From Cysteiniphilum halobium (GTDB lineage Bacteria > Pseudomonadota > Gammaproteobacteria > Francisellales > Francisellaceae), in the NCBI RefSeq assembly GCF_003574425.1, contig NZ_QLIU01000028.1, forward strand, positions 1-64,000: a stretch of DNA of 64,000 nucleotides, written 5' to 3'. The number at the start of each line of letters is the position of its first letter. Position 1 is the stretch's first letter. The position numbers and the translations under genes were made by a program. Under the pieces are notes generated by a model, which searched no databases, was not told the origin of the DNA, and was given only the letters and a program-made list of their open reading frames with translations. Below, piece by piece: positions 8,571 to 17,747 of the stretch.

Positions 8571-8897
8571 TTAATTCTTTCGATCAACTGTAAAGTACTG
8601 ATGATCAATTGACCAAGAGCGATATAATACATTATAGGTATTGACTGAAACAGCATTGAGACTTGATTGATAAAGCGTTTCGTAAGCTTTTGCTGCATTT
8701 CCATCCGTAGGCCCTAAAAGCTCTATATTATACTTGCGACACCATTTACGGACAGTGGTAGTTTTGAACCCAAATTTGCCAGCAACGTCCTCGTAACTTA
8801 AGCCTTCATTCGAATAATCCTTTAACACTTCTTCTGCCGGTCGTCCATACTTCTTTGACAGAATGATTTCAAAGCTCTGAGAATATTGATTTGCCAT
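8571..8897 (-). CDS. small helix-turn-helix DNA-binding protein
   Basis: 108 residues. The middle part (about 30-55) reads as a homeodomain-like helix-turn-helix: EDVAGKFGFKTTTVRKWCRKYNI, with the typical turn glycine and a recognition helix rich in Thr, Arg and Lys. The rest is unlike known regulators and the target is unknown. The ATG at 8897 has AAGGAG ten bases upstream. A promoter pair at 9025-9053 gives it its own transcript with a leader of about 120 nt. It may be a solitary regulator or a phage-derived remnant; no phage genes are near. Confidence 0.7.
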   Translation of the reverse strand: MANQYSQSFEIILSKKYGRPAEEVLKDYSNEGLSYEDVAGKFGFKTTTVRKWCRKYNIELLGPTDGNAAKAYETLYQSSLNAVSVNTYNVLYRSWSIDHQYFTVDRKN

Positions 8898-9024
8898 TAT
8901 TTTACTACTCCTTCCTACACCTAAACATCGTGTTCATTCTTTGCTTCATGCTGATAACCATCTAAAGATGTTTAAATGTCTGTTTCTTTTTTAATTTTTT
9001 GTTATTTAACTTCCGATGCTCTTA

Positions 9025-9053
9025 TTCATAACCAAAGTCACTACATTCGTCAA
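9025..9053 (-). promoter_or_regulatory. predicted promoter of the small HTH gene
   Basis: On the minus strand TTGACG (9053-9048), a 17-bp spacer, then TATGAA (9030-9025). It sits just after the end of the ROK kinase gene and implies a leader of about 120 nt containing a short CATCT/AGATG hairpin. Confidence 0.45.
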
Positions 9054-9073
9054 GAACTTCACACAAATAATAA

Positions 9074-10009
9074 TTAACATACTTTAATTTTGCTTAACAA
9101 ACATGCAATTCCCTGGACGCCAGCTTGATTACCCAGATGCGCTGGCATAATTTTGGTTTCTCGATAAAAAGGTAATACATTCTGCTGAAAATATTGCTTC
9201 ACTGCATCAATAAAAAAACTCTCTTCTGAAATAGCCCCTCCAATAATAATCAGCTCAGGAGCTAATACATGCGTCAATGAAACAAGCCCCATTATAAGCT
9301 CATACAAATACTCTTCAAAAATCTGCACTGCCACAGGATTACTATTTAATAATTGTGCTTTAAAATCGACAATACTGACCTTGTCACTTTGTGTTGCAGC
9401 GCAATACATATCCAACAATTTGTTGGCTGAGGCATAACTTTCCCAAGCACCCGGTAACATCCTTTTTCCCTTACTTTCTTTGTTCACACTACCTAGCTTA
9501 TTAGCTTGCGCATGTGTCACCATATAGCCGAATTCACCTGCGGCATTATTAACTCCTCGATATAATTGACCATTAAGAATAATCGCTCCACCGATGCTCG
9601 TGCCTAATGTCAAAAAAAGATAGTTCTGGTAATGGCTCTCCTGCCAATACGCTGCTTCACCGATAGCAGCGGCATTTACATCATTTTCAATCACCACGCA
9701 TGTCATGCCTGTTTCTTGTTTAAAACGTTCAACTAACGGATAGTTTTCTAATGCTTTAACATAAGGTGAGCCAAAGGCAATATATCCCCTTTTAGGATCA
9801 ATAATCCCATGACAAGAAAAGCCAGCACCAATGATATGATACTGTTTCTTTAACGCAAAAAAGCGTAATACAAACTGCTTAAGTAATAACTCCGGATCGG
9901 TAATTTCCCCAGTATGATATTTATCTGATAAAACAATCTGACCTTTTGTGTTAATGAGTGCATACTTAGTATAAGTGCCCCCTAAATCAAAACATAGATA
10001 ACTATTCAT
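9074..10009 (-). CDS. ROK-family sugar kinase
   Basis: 311 residues, ATP-dependent kinase of the ROK group (glucokinase, fructokinase, N-acetylmannosamine or beta-glucoside kinase). The N-terminal phosphate loop is FDLGGTYTKYALI, the catalytic stretch is VIENDVNAAAIGEA at about 107-120, and LTLGTSIGGAII is the second phosphate-binding turn. The zinc-binding CxCGxxGCxE motif common in ROK kinases is missing; GEFGYM and then WESYAS occupy its place, as in BglK-like beta-glucoside kinases. Substrate therefore uncertain. No sugar genes adjoin. Confidence 0.85.
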   Translation of the reverse strand: MNSYLCFDLGGTYTKYALINTKGQIVLSDKYHTGEITDPELLLKQFVLRFFALKKQYHIIGAGFSCHGIIDPKRGYIAFGSPYVKALENYPLVERFKQETGMTCVVIENDVNAAAIGEAAYWQESHYQNYLFLTLGTSIGGAIILNGQLYRGVNNAAGEFGYMVTHAQANKLGSVNKESKGKRMLPGAWESYASANKLLDMYCAATQSDKVSIVDFKAQLLNSNPVAVQIFEEYLYELIMGLVSLTHVLAPELIIIGGAISEESFFIDAVKQYFQQNVLPFYRETKIMPAHLGNQAGVQGIACLLSKIKVC

Positions 10010-10138
10010 ATTTGCTTTTATGATCTTTCTTTTAAAAGTTTATGCGCTTTAGCCTATACCACTTAGACTATTTCAGCCAATAGAAAACATATCCATCATT
10101 TAACTTAAGACTTTTTTGCACAAAACGGCAACAATTCA

Positions 10139-10167
10139 TTGAAAATATCAATGTAATCCTTTAGAAT
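10139..10167 (+). promoter_or_regulatory. predicted rpsA promoter
   Basis: TTGAAA at 10139-10144, a 17-bp spacer, then TAGAAT at 10162-10167. This places the start of transcription near 10175 and leaves a leader of about 90 nt before rpsA. Confidence 0.5.
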
Positions 10168-10184
10168 TTTGCCACCTTTTGGGC

Positions 10185-10222
10185 TGAGTTTATGCAGTTT
10201 TCCAGTGAATGCAGTAAACTCA
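10185..10222 (+). promoter_or_regulatory. rpsA leader stem-loop
   Basis: TGAGTTTA (10185-10192) pairs perfectly with TAAACTCA (10215-10222). Inside, TGCA (10193-10196) can pair with TGCA (10210-10213), giving about 12 bp of stem with one bulged G. The rpsA start has only a weak GGAA ribosome site. A structured leader with a poor Shine-Dalgarno is known for E. coli rpsA, where S1 represses its own synthesis; the same role here is inference. Confidence 0.5.
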
Positions 10223-10266
10223 ATGTATAACTAACCACTGGCTTAAGATATATTGGAACTAAAACC

Positions 10267-11928
10267 ATGACTGAAAATTTTAAAGACCTCTTTGAAGCTT
10301 CACTGAAAGAAACTGAAATGCGTGTTGGCAAGATCATTAAAGCAACTGTTGTTGCGATTGATCGTGAATTTGCTTGGATTGACGCAGGTTTAAAATCAGA
10401 ATCTATCGTTTCTCTTGATCAATTCAAAAACGATCAAGGCGAAATTGAAGTTCAAATTGGCGATCAAGTAGATGTTGTGCTTGATGCATTAGATAATAGC
10501 AACGGTGAAACTCGCCTATCGCGTGAAAAAGCGAAGCGTATTGAAGTTTGGGATGCTCTTGAAAAAGCATGTAATGATCAAGAAACTGTATTGGGTCGTA
10601 TCACAAACCACGTTCGTGGCGGTTATACAGTTGAAGTGAAAGGCTTACGTGCATTCTTACCAGGATCTCTTGTTGATGTTCGTCCATTGCGCGATATTTC
10701 TCACTTAGAAGATAAAGATATTGAACTTAAGATTGTTAAACTTGATACTAAACGTAACAACATCGTTGTATCTCGTCGCGCAGTTATCGAAGCTGAAACA
10801 CAAGAAGATCGTGAGGCATTATTCGAGAAGTTAAACGAAGGCTCAGTTGTTAAAGGTGTTGTTAAAAACATTACTGACTTTGGTGCATTTATTGACCTTG
10901 GTGGCATTGACGGCTTATTGCACATCACTGATATGTCTTGGAGCCGCATTAAACATCCAAGCGACATGTTAGCACTAGGTGATGAAATCGATGTTAAAAT
11001 CATTAAATTCGATAATGACAAAGGCCGTATTTCTCTTGGTATTAAACAATTGGGCGAAGACCCGTGGGCGAGCGTTGCTGAAGAACTTGCTGTTGGTACT
11101 AAGCTTATGGGCAAAATCACTAACATCACTGATTATGGTTGTTTTGTTAAACTCAAAGAAGGTATTGAAGGTCTTGTTCATACCTCTGAAATGGATTGGA
11201 CAAACAAAAACGCTAACCCGCATAAACTAGTTTCTTTAGGTCAAGAAGTCGAAGTTATGGTACTAGAAGTCGATGCTTCACGTCACCGTATTTCTCTTGG
11301 CATGAAGCAATGCATTATCAACCCATGGCAAGCATTTGCTGATGCACATAAACCAGGTGATAAAGTGCATGGTAAGATCCGCTCTATCACTGATTTTGGT
11401 ATCTTTATCGGCTTAGATGGTAATATCGATGGTCTTGTACATATTTCTGATGTTGCTTGGAACAAAGCTGAAGACGTTGTTAAGCAATTGAAGAAAGGCG
11501 AAGAAATCGAAGCTGTTATGCTTTCTGTTGATATTGAGCGTGAGCGTATTGCTCTAGGTATTAAGCAACTTTCTAATGATCCATTTACACAATACACCTC
11601 TGCAAATGACAAAGGTGCTAAAGTAACTGGTGTTATTACTGCCGTTCAGCAAAACGGTGCTAACGTTGAACTTGCACCTGAAGTAGAAGGCTTCATCCGT
11701 GTTGCTGATATTTCACGTGAACACGTTGAAGACGCACGCCATGTTCTGAAAGTAGATCAAGAAATTGAAGCACGCATTAGTAATATCGATACTAAACGCC
11801 GTAGCATCAATCTTTCTATCAAAGCGTTAGATGAAGACATGGAAAAATCAGCTAAAACTAACTACAAAGCTGAACAAATGGCACCAACAACGATTGGTGA
11901 TTTAATTAAAGAAAAATTGAGCAAGTAA
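10267..11928 (+). CDS. rpsA: 30S ribosomal protein S1
   Basis: Binds mRNA and docks it on the 30S subunit; essential in most gammaproteobacteria. 553 residues with six S1/OB repeats (roughly 18-85, 103-168, 188-257, 274-344, 361-430 and 448-516). The repeated pattern G.V..IT.FG.FI.L....GL.HI.D..W is clearest in repeats 3 to 5. The length equals that of enterobacterial S1, so no repeat is lost. Codon use is more GC-rich at third positions than neighbours, as expected for a highly expressed gene. No ihfB follows, unlike in many relatives. Confidence 0.98.
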   Translation: MTENFKDLFEASLKETEMRVGKIIKATVVAIDREFAWIDAGLKSESIVSLDQFKNDQGEIEVQIGDQVDVVLDALDNSNGETRLSREKAKRIEVWDALEKACNDQETVLGRITNHVRGGYTVEVKGLRAFLPGSLVDVRPLRDISHLEDKDIELKIVKLDTKRNNIVVSRRAVIEAETQEDREALFEKLNEGSVVKGVVKNITDFGAFIDLGGIDGLLHITDMSWSRIKHPSDMLALGDEIDVKIIKFDNDKGRISLGIKQLGEDPWASVAEELAVGTKLMGKITNITDYGCFVKLKEGIEGLVHTSEMDWTNKNANPHKLVSLGQEVEVMVLEVDASRHRISLGMKQCIINPWQAFADAHKPGDKVHGKIRSITDFGIFIGLDGNIDGLVHISDVAWNKAEDVVKQLKKGEEIEAVMLSVDIERERIALGIKQLSNDPFTQYTSANDKGAKVTGVITAVQQNGANVELAPEVEGFIRVADISREHVEDARHVLKVDQEIEARISNIDTKRRSINLSIKALDEDMEKSAKTNYKAEQMAPTTIGDLIKEKLSK

Positions 11929-11940
11929 AGTATTTATTTC

Positions 11941-11964
11941 AGGCAACATTTAGGTTGCCTTTTA
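11941..11964 (+). terminator. rho-independent terminator of rpsA
   Basis: AGGCAAC (11941-11947), six-base loop, GTTGCCT (11954-11960), then TTTT. It lies 12 bp after the rpsA stop codon. Confidence 0.85.
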
Positions 11965-12014
11965 GCTTTACCTGTTGATATATTTTTCACTAAAATTAAA
12001 GGACTTAATTTATT

Positions 12015-12575
12015 TTGCGAATCATATTGACACTTTTATATAAGCAATTTTTAGCATTTAGAGAAGCATCAAGATGGTTTAGTTTACTACCTGTTTTTTT
12101 TATTCTTTTGATTACCACTTTTTCACTGACATCTTGTACACGCCATACATGTGAAGAAACAGATGCCTCTTCACACCGCATTTCATTACTATTAAGCCAG
12201 TACATTAATAGTAATTATCTTAAATTATTAACAAAACTTCATCGTGAGAAAGGCATTACCGCAATATATTTTTACTCTCGAGAAAGAGTAGTTTTACCCG
12301 CACAAACAGAAATTCAACAATGCTGGGTTACTACCAATAATTCGAAATACCCATTACCCGCCTTTAAAGTAATGTCTGCTGACTCATTTTATACCTTAAA
12401 CGCTAATAGTAATGCACCGTGTTATTTAAACCTAGTGATTGATTATTATGGTAAGTCAAGGAAACAATGGGATGTCCATGTTTATAATTTCAACCCAGAT
12501 CAGCTACCATTCTCTTGGGTATACAAACAGATTATAGCTAATATAGAAACAGGTTTATACAACCTGACTGTTTAA
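12015..12575 (+). CDS. hypothetical membrane-anchored protein or lipoprotein
   Basis: 186 residues from the TTG at 12015, which has AAAGGA eleven bases upstream. Residues about 22-40 are hydrophobic and end in LTSC, which fits a lipobox with Cys41 as the lipidated residue, although the preceding 20 residues are longer than usual for a lipoprotein signal. The rest is probably periplasmic, with four further cysteines. I do not recognise the family. It lies between the rpsA terminator and tusE on the same strand. Confidence 0.55.
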   Translation: MRIILTLLYKQFLAFREASRWFSLLPVFFILLITTFSLTSCTRHTCEETDASSHRISLLLSQYINSNYLKLLTKLHREKGITAIYFYSRERVVLPAQTEIQQCWVTTNNSKYPLPAFKVMSADSFYTLNANSNAPCYLNLVIDYYGKSRKQWDVHVYNFNPDQLPFSWVYKQIIANIETGLYNLTV

Positions 12576-12643
12576 TTTCGACTTCACTATCAAAGCAAAT
12601 TCCTCTACTATACACCGATTGAACATACGCTATCTTTCCTTTA

Positions 12644-12964
12644 ATGACCCAATTTATTGAATTACTTGATGATCACGGCTTTTTAAAAGATCACACACAG
12701 TGGTCACCTGATATAGCTTATACCTTTGCTAAAGAAGAAAACATCACACTAACTGATGCACATTGGCAAGTTATTTATTTCCTACGTGAGTACTATAAGA
12801 CACATAGTACAGCACCAGCTATTCGCCTTTTGGTTAAATCACTCAAAGCGCAATATGGTAATAACATTGGTAATAGCCTTTATTTACAAACGCTCTTTCC
12901 AACCTCTCCTGCTGTACAAGCTGCCAAAATTGCAGGCTTACCCAAACCTAAAAGATGCATTTAA
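12644..12964 (+). CDS. tusE: sulfur relay protein TusE (DsrC family)
   Basis: Accepts sulfur from the TusBCD complex and hands it to MnmA for 2-thiouridine in the tRNA wobble position. 106 residues. Family sequence is clear: WSPDIAYTFAKEENI, LTDAHWQVIYFLREYY and, at the end, KPKRCI, with Cys105 as the conserved penultimate sulfur-carrying residue. No tusBCD or mnmA adjoins. The flippase gene begins at or just past its stop, so the two may be translated together although functionally unrelated. Confidence 0.92.
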   Translation: MTQFIELLDDHGFLKDHTQWSPDIAYTFAKEENITLTDAHWQVIYFLREYYKTHSTAPAIRLLVKSLKAQYGNNIGNSLYLQTLFPTSPAVQAAKIAGLPKPKRCI

Positions 12965-12966
12965 TA

Positions 12967-14244
12967 ATGTTAATAACAAAAGCGAAAAAACTACTTCACA
13001 ATGAGATTCTAGTTAAATCCTTAGGTACCATGTTTGTACAAGCCTTAGGACAAATGACAGCCTTTGCTTCTGCCATTTTGCTTGCACACTATTTATCTGT
13101 TAATGCGTATGGACAGTATATGTTTGGGGTAACTATTGCAACTATATCAGCTGTAATTGCTACCTTAGGTGCCGATGGGATTTTGGCGCGTAGCTGGGGA
13201 TGGTCGGATAATACTGATATCATACGCACTAAAGAGGTTTTTCAGTTGCATAACTGGTTTTGGCGCCGCGGGTTACTCATTCTTCTATTTGCTTGCATTG
13301 CCTGTTTTAGTTATATCTATTTATTTGACTCTAATGCAAGCTTTGTTGAAGTTTTTGCCTTTTTGTTTGCCTTGCCTTTTTTTATTGCTAATCTTTTACA
13401 ATCTTTTTATGTTGCCAATAAAAAAGTGATTTACGCCAATTTAATCCAATTCGTCATGCGCCTTATTATGTTGATAATGATTGGCATTTATATCGTAATT
13501 GAAATTCATAATGCGCCACTACTTGTCGGCTCTATGTTTGCGGCCATTACTCTCTATATGCTTGCCTTATGGTTGAAAGTAAGTGTGAAGTATGGATTTA
13601 AAAGTCATAAACCACAAGGTAGTAATGTTTCTTTTATGTTACTAAAATGGGGAAATCTGCTGTTAAGCCAAATTGATATCGTGTTACTTAAAATATTCTC
13701 TAGCAATGAGAATATTGCTTATTATGCAGTTGCCTTGCAACTGAGTGCTTTGGTTGTATTTGTCTTAAATGCAGTTAGTGCCAATATTATGGCACAAGTA
13801 GCCAATGATTATAAAATGCTCACGCGAGAAGCATTTCAAACCAAGATTACCGAATATACACGTATTATCTGTGGACTCTCGGCACTTGGAATGGTGACTT
13901 TGATTATTGCAGGCTATTGGATTACCATGCTTTATGGTGCAGCTTATACTCAGGCTTATTCGCTATTTTGTGTATTGATGATTGGCCAAGCCGTCAACGT
14001 ACTATGTGGAAGTGTCTTTACCATCTTGAATATGGCAGGGTTTGAGAAAACAACGTGTCGCGTCTTCTATATTGCGCTTATCATTAATATCGTACTAGGT
14101 ATTATTCTTATTCCAAGTTTACATGCCTATGGTGTTGCAATTGCTTCTGCCATTGCAATGATTTTCTGGAATCTTGTATTAACCTATTTTGTGGTAAAAA
14201 AGCTTAATGTTAATCCAACCATCTTTACCTTTCTACATAGCTAG
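12967..14244 (+). CDS. polysaccharide flippase (Wzx/MATE-like)
   Basis: About 425 residues with some 12 membrane segments in the pattern of oligosaccharide flippases (polysaccharide biosynthesis family, MVF superfamily). The N-terminal GTMFVQALGQMTAFASAILLAH-type start (given as pattern only in part), SVNAYGQYMFGVT and the AYGVAIASAIAMI stretch near the C-terminus are typical. It would flip a lipid-linked sugar unit to the periplasmic side. The start is the ATG at 12967, two bases past the tusE stop; an ATG at 12955 overlapping tusE is possible. No glycosyltransferase genes surround it, so its substrate is unknown. Confidence 0.82.
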   Translation: MLITKAKKLLHNEILVKSLGTMFVQALGQMTAFASAILLAHYLSVNAYGQYMFGVTIATISAVIATLGADGILARSWGWSDNTDIIRTKEVFQLHNWFWRRGLLILLFACIACFSYIYLFDSNASFVEVFAFLFALPFFIANLLQSFYVANKKVIYANLIQFVMRLIMLIMIGIYIVIEIHNAPLLVGSMFAAITLYMLALWLKVSVKYGFKSHKPQGSNVSFMLLKWGNLLLSQIDIVLLKIFSSNENIAYYAVALQLSALVVFVLNAVSANIMAQVANDYKMLTREAFQTKITEYTRIICGLSALGMVTLIIAGYWITMLYGAAYTQAYSLFCVLMIGQAVNVLCGSVFTILNMAGFEKTTCRVFYIALIINIVLGIILIPSLHAYGVAIASAIAMIFWNLVLTYFVVKKLNVNPTIFTFLHS

Positions 14245-14249
14245 CTGCC

Positions 14250-14351
14250 TTATAAATACAATGATGCTTGTGCTTGTAATGAGCAGAATTTCACATATTC
14301 TTTTTTAAACTTCTGCCAAGATGATGCTTTCTGTTGAACTTCTTTTGTCAT
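14250..14351 (-). CDS. 33-residue small protein with strong ribosome site
   Basis: An ATG at 14351 preceded by AAGGAG with an eight-base spacer opens a frame of 33 codons ending at TAA (14252-14250). The product starts MTKEVQQKASSWQKF and ends LQAQASLYL; it is basic in the middle, has one Cys and one Trp, and could form an amphipathic helix. No family is recognised. It occupies otherwise empty space between two plus-strand genes, and the ribosome site is among the best in the region. It could be chance, but the start signal argues for a real small protein. Confidence 0.5.
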   Translation of the reverse strand: MTKEVQQKASSWQKFKKEYVKFCSLQAQASLYL

Positions 14352-14603
14352 TTTCTTACTCCTTATAGATAAAAATTTCGACATATTTATGTAACGATCA
14401 ACATGATCGAATGAATGACATTATATTTAGTAAGATGTAAAAAATCCGTTTCAATAACGTATTACTATGTATAAAAATTGATACATTACTGATTTTGTGA
14501 TTAGAATTAATTGTGACTTTATAGCGATTGCCCTGCTAGAATATACCCATCGTAAATCATTTTGCGGTGGGTATATAACCATATAACTAATTGGAGATCC
14601 TCA
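14352..14603. other. intergenic region upstream of msrB
   Basis: About 250 bp of AT-rich DNA between the small minus-strand frame and msrB. It must contain the promoters of both. The only distinct element seen is palindromic repeat copy B at 14542-14575, 17 bp before the msrB ribosome site. No tRNA or further frame with a ribosome site was found. Confidence 0.5.
14542..14575. repeat. 34-bp palindromic repeat, copy B
   Basis: Begins TATACCCATCGTAAATCA and ends GCGGTGGGTATA; the outer TATACCCA and TGGGTATA are perfect inverted repeats of 8 bp. Related to copies at 1577-1610 and 60561-60619. It falls between the presumed msrB promoter region and its ribosome site. Confidence 0.8.
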
Positions 14604-15131
14604 ATGTATCAACGTCATCTTGGCATGGGATTCATATTAATGAGTATAGGGAGTATGACAATGGCTACGGATTATCAGCACTTTAATGCTGAAATGAAAA
14701 AGCAAAAGCTCCGTACACTTTCGACTTTGCAATATCAAGTGACACAAAAAGAGGCAACAGAAAAACCTTTTGATAATACGTATTGGGATAATAAAAGTGA
14801 AGGTATTTATGTTGATGTGGTTTCCGGCGAGCCACTTTTTAGCTCGACTGACAAGTTTGATTCAGGCACAGGCTGGCCAAGCTTCACACGTCCCATAGAT
14901 GCAAAATATATTCAAGAGAAAGAAGATCGTAAGTTCTTTTTTATTGTACGCACGGAAGTCCGATCATTAATTGCAGATTCACATTTAGGTCATGTTTTTA
15001 ATGATGGGCCAAAGCCAACAGGATTACGCTACTGTGTTAATTCAGCAGCACTTAAATTTATTCCTAAAGATGAGATGCTACAAAAAGGCTATGGCGACTA
15101 TCTTTATCTATTTGATGATAATAAACAATGA
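14604..15131 (+). CDS. msrB: secreted methionine-R-sulfoxide reductase MsrB
   Basis: Reduces the R epimer of methionine sulfoxide in proteins. 175 residues from the ATG at 14604, with GGAG seven bases upstream. An N-terminal hydrophobic stretch (about 8-21, ending SMTMA) suggests export to the periplasm, which is unusual for a stand-alone MsrB. The SelR domain follows, with GTGWPSF near 88-94, GHVFNDGP and the catalytic RYCVNSAAL (Cys144). The two CxxC zinc pairs are absent ([11 protein letters not shown] stands where the first usually is), so this is a zinc-free form. Confidence 0.9.
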   Translation: MYQRHLGMGFILMSIGSMTMATDYQHFNAEMKKQKLRTLSTLQYQVTQKEATEKPFDNTYWDNKSEGIYVDVVSGEPLFSSTDKFDSGTGWPSFTRPIDAKYIQEKEDRKFFFIVRTEVRSLIADSHLGHVFNDGPKPTGLRYCVNSAALKFIPKDEMLQKGYGDYLYLFDDNKQ

Positions 15132-15140
15132 ACATAAATC

Positions 15141-15389
15141 ATGCGTGTTATCTTTAAAAAAACCTTACTCATTGTCATCGTAATCGCTTTGTTCACATTA
15201 GCCTTACTTGGCGCGATTTTGCCGATCATTCCGGGATTTGTATTCTTTTTTGCAGGAATTATTGTACTTTCATGGCTGATTCCACCAGTAAGACAATGGC
15301 TTCATCGATTATTGCATCGATTTCCAAAACTAGAGAAACATGTATTAAAAGCCGAAGAAAAACTAAAGAAATGGCTGGGAAACTCTTAA
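15141..15389 (+). CDS. small membrane protein, PGPGW-like
   Basis: 82 residues. A basic start is followed by two hydrophobic segments (about 8-27 and 30-47) joined by LPIIPGF, which resembles the PGPGW family of putative transmembrane proteins. The C-terminal half is a charged amphipathic helix rich in Arg, Lys and His. Function unknown. It starts 9 bp after msrB on the same strand and ends 5 bp from the convergent accA gene. Confidence 0.65.
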   Translation: MRVIFKKTLLIVIVIALFTLALLGAILPIIPGFVFFFAGIIVLSWLIPPVRQWLHRLLHRFPKLEKHVLKAEEKLKKWLGNS

Positions 15390-15393
15390 ATAT

Positions 15394-16341
15394 TTACCCT
15401 TCAAACGCACCAAACGACATTAATTTGTTATAACGTTTTGCTAAGCGATCATCATTAGATAAAGCACTTAAATCACTCAATAAACGCTGTAAGCTTAGTT
15501 TAATCTCTTTGGCTGCTTCATTGATATTGCGATGCGCACCACCTAAAGGCTCTTTGATGACTTCGTCAACAATCTCATGTTCCTTTAAACGCTTGGCAGT
15601 AATGCCCATAATTTCAGCTGCATCTGCCGCCTTTTCAGCTGTCTTCCACAAAATCGAAGCGCAGCCTTCTGGGGAAATTGTAGCAAAATAGCTATATTCA
15701 AGCATGACGAGCTTATCACCTACCCCAATACCCAAGGCACCACCTGAACAGCCTTCACCAATAACCACACAAATAACAGGGACATTCAGCTTTGACATTT
15801 CAAGCAAATTACGTGCAATGGCTTCACTTTGCCCACGCTCTTCAGCTTTAACCCCTGGATAAGCCCCAGGGGTATCAATAAAAGTAATTACAGGGACATT
15901 AAATTTCTCAGCAAGTTTCATCAAACGCAGCGCTTTGCGATACCCTTCTGGATGCATCATACCAAAGTTATGACGCAATTTATCTTTTGTTTTACGTCCC
16001 TTTTCCTGACCAATAACCATCACAGCTTGATCATCAAGTTTAGCTAAACCACCAACAACAGCCTTATCATCTGCAAAAGCGCGATCACCATGTAACTCCT
16101 GAAAATCAGTAAAAATCTTATTGAGTAAATCTAAAAAATACGGGCGTTCAGGATGACGCGCTAATTGAATAATCTGCCAATCACTTAATGAACTATAAAT
16201 CTTCTTCATTAAATCGGCTGTTTTACCCTGTAATTTCTCGATTTCCTGTTGAACATCTTCACTATGCGCATTGGACTTAGCCAATGCTTCAATTTTTGCT
16301 TCTAGTTCGGCAATTGGTTTTTCAAATTCAAGAAATTGCAT
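15394..16341 (-). CDS. accA: acetyl-CoA carboxylase carboxyltransferase subunit alpha
   Basis: With AccD forms the carboxyltransferase that makes malonyl-CoA, the first committed step of fatty acid synthesis. 315 residues, normal length. An N-terminal helical section ([14 protein letters not shown]) is followed by the crotonase-like core with [25 protein letters not shown] near 180, and [15 protein letters not shown] in the oxyanion region. The ATG at 16341 follows AAGGGA. It stands alone without accD or dnaE, and shares the strand with the MFS gene 12 bp upstream. Confidence 0.97.
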   Translation of the reverse strand: MQFLEFEKPIAELEAKIEALAKSNAHSEDVQQEIEKLQGKTADLMKKIYSSLSDWQIIQLARHPERPYFLDLLNKIFTDFQELHGDRAFADDKAVVGGLAKLDDQAVMVIGQEKGRKTKDKLRHNFGMMHPEGYRKALRLMKLAEKFNVPVITFIDTPGAYPGVKAEERGQSEAIARNLLEMSKLNVPVICVVIGEGCSGGALGIGVGDKLVMLEYSYFATISPEGCASILWKTAEKAADAAEIMGITAKRLKEHEIVDEVIKEPLGGAHRNINEAAKEIKLSLQRLLSDLSALSNDDRLAKRYNKLMSFGAFEG

Positions 16342-16353
16342 ATTTTCCCTTAC

Positions 16354-17646
16354 TTAGTCCACTTGACGCTTACAATACGTCTCTTTAATGAATAAAGCAA
16401 ATATAATACTAATGATAAAACCAATTAGCAAAATCCCCATACCAAAATTAAGTCCAGGAGCTGCTATATCATCCAAGCCTTTGCTGTGATTAAACCAAGT
16501 CGTCATCACGCCAAATAGTGGCATAGCGATCACGCCACCCCATAATAAAGAGTTCATGGATACAATGCTTGTTGCAATTGCGTTGTTTTTCATTGGATTT
16601 GTTTCACCAACAAACGGATAAGCAACCGTTTGTGCGCTAGTGACGAATCCTAATAAGAAAAATAATACCGATAATTGTGTAACACTGACTGTGCAAAACA
16701 TAATAATAGCAATGATAATCACTGAGGCCATTCCGCCTAAGATCAGTGGTTGTTTACGGCGACGCATACGCTCTGTCAGCCAACCCCAAAAAGGATAAGC
16801 AAAGATCATTCCTAAAAAAATATAGCCAGTAATAGAACGCGCCTCTAACATACTTACGTCATGGGTTTTCATCAAATATTCATTTGACCACATGCCACCT
16901 AACATCCATGTACCAATGTTAATCAAACCAACATAAATGCCAGCACACCAATTTTGTGGCTTGGATAAAACCAATTTTAAGGTTGCTAAGATAGACTCTG
17001 ATCGCAAGGCTTTGGTTTGCATCGTACGTGCTTTTGTTAATACTTTTGGCGCATTACGCACAACAATAAAAATAAGCGCTGCTAAAACTAAACCAAACAA
17101 GCTAATCACATGTAAAGTATGTTCTAAACCAAATGCATCAAGCAAATAGCCAACTGGCGCTTGTGCAGCATAGCCACCCAACATACCAATTGCAATAATA
17201 ATCCCAATGACAAAACCTAAGCGATTTGCTGGAAACCAGTTTGTTGCAATGCGAATACAACCGACAAGACTAAAGCTTGCCCCCATACCCATAAACAAAC
17301 GAGAAATACCCATTACATAAATGCTTGTTGTTAATGTCATTACAAAAATACTCAAAGCACAAACTAATAAGGCAATTGATATTGCTAAACGTGGAGAAAA
17401 TCTATCTAGGATATATGCTGCAGGAATTAAACAAAGGATATTCGTATAAAAATACAAGCTCGCAATAAAGCTGACACTTACTGGTGTTAAATCTGGATAA
17501 GCATTTAAAATAGCGGGGGTCAATGTATTAAAAGCATTGCCTAAGCCAAATTCAAAAAAAAAGAAAAATGAAATTAAAATTACTACTGCCCAAGATTTTG
17601 CCAGTGACATTTGAGCCAGTTTTTCCTGATACGAAGTGGAAGTCAT
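16354..17646 (-). CDS. MFS transporter
   Basis: 430 residues from the ATG at 17646, which has CGGAG close upstream. Twelve membrane segments in two halves with a basic loop between them. The first half has the RxxxG-like loop (YILDRFSPRLAI) and SRLFMGMGASFSLVGCIRIATNWF; the second has WGWLTERMRRRKQP. The pattern resembles the phthalate-permease type of MFS carrier that is numerous in Francisella-like bacteria. The substrate cannot be deduced. A second carrier of similar type lies at 46426. Confidence 0.87.
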   Translation of the reverse strand: MTSTSYQEKLAQMSLAKSWAVVILISFFFFFEFGLGNAFNTLTPAILNAYPDLTPVSVSFIASLYFYTNILCLIPAAYILDRFSPRLAISIALLVCALSIFVMTLTTSIYVMGISRLFMGMGASFSLVGCIRIATNWFPANRLGFVIGIIIAIGMLGGYAAQAPVGYLLDAFGLEHTLHVISLFGLVLAALIFIVVRNAPKVLTKARTMQTKALRSESILATLKLVLSKPQNWCAGIYVGLINIGTWMLGGMWSNEYLMKTHDVSMLEARSITGYIFLGMIFAYPFWGWLTERMRRRKQPLILGGMASVIIIAIIMFCTVSVTQLSVLFFLLGFVTSAQTVAYPFVGETNPMKNNAIATSIVSMNSLLWGGVIAMPLFGVMTTWFNHSKGLDDIAAPGLNFGMGILLIGFIISIIFALFIKETYCKRQVD

Positions 17647-17747
17647 AACGCTCCGAATTGCGAACTGTATTTTCAAAGGCGACAAATATAACAAAAAAAT
17701 ATTTCTTTTACAGTAAAAATTTTACTCACTATACCACTTGTAAATCA

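Noticed and set aside
8911..8955. 14-codon leader peptide before the small HTH gene
   Set aside because: The frame ends at the HTH ribosome site, but it has no ribosome site itself and no codon bias suggesting attenuation.
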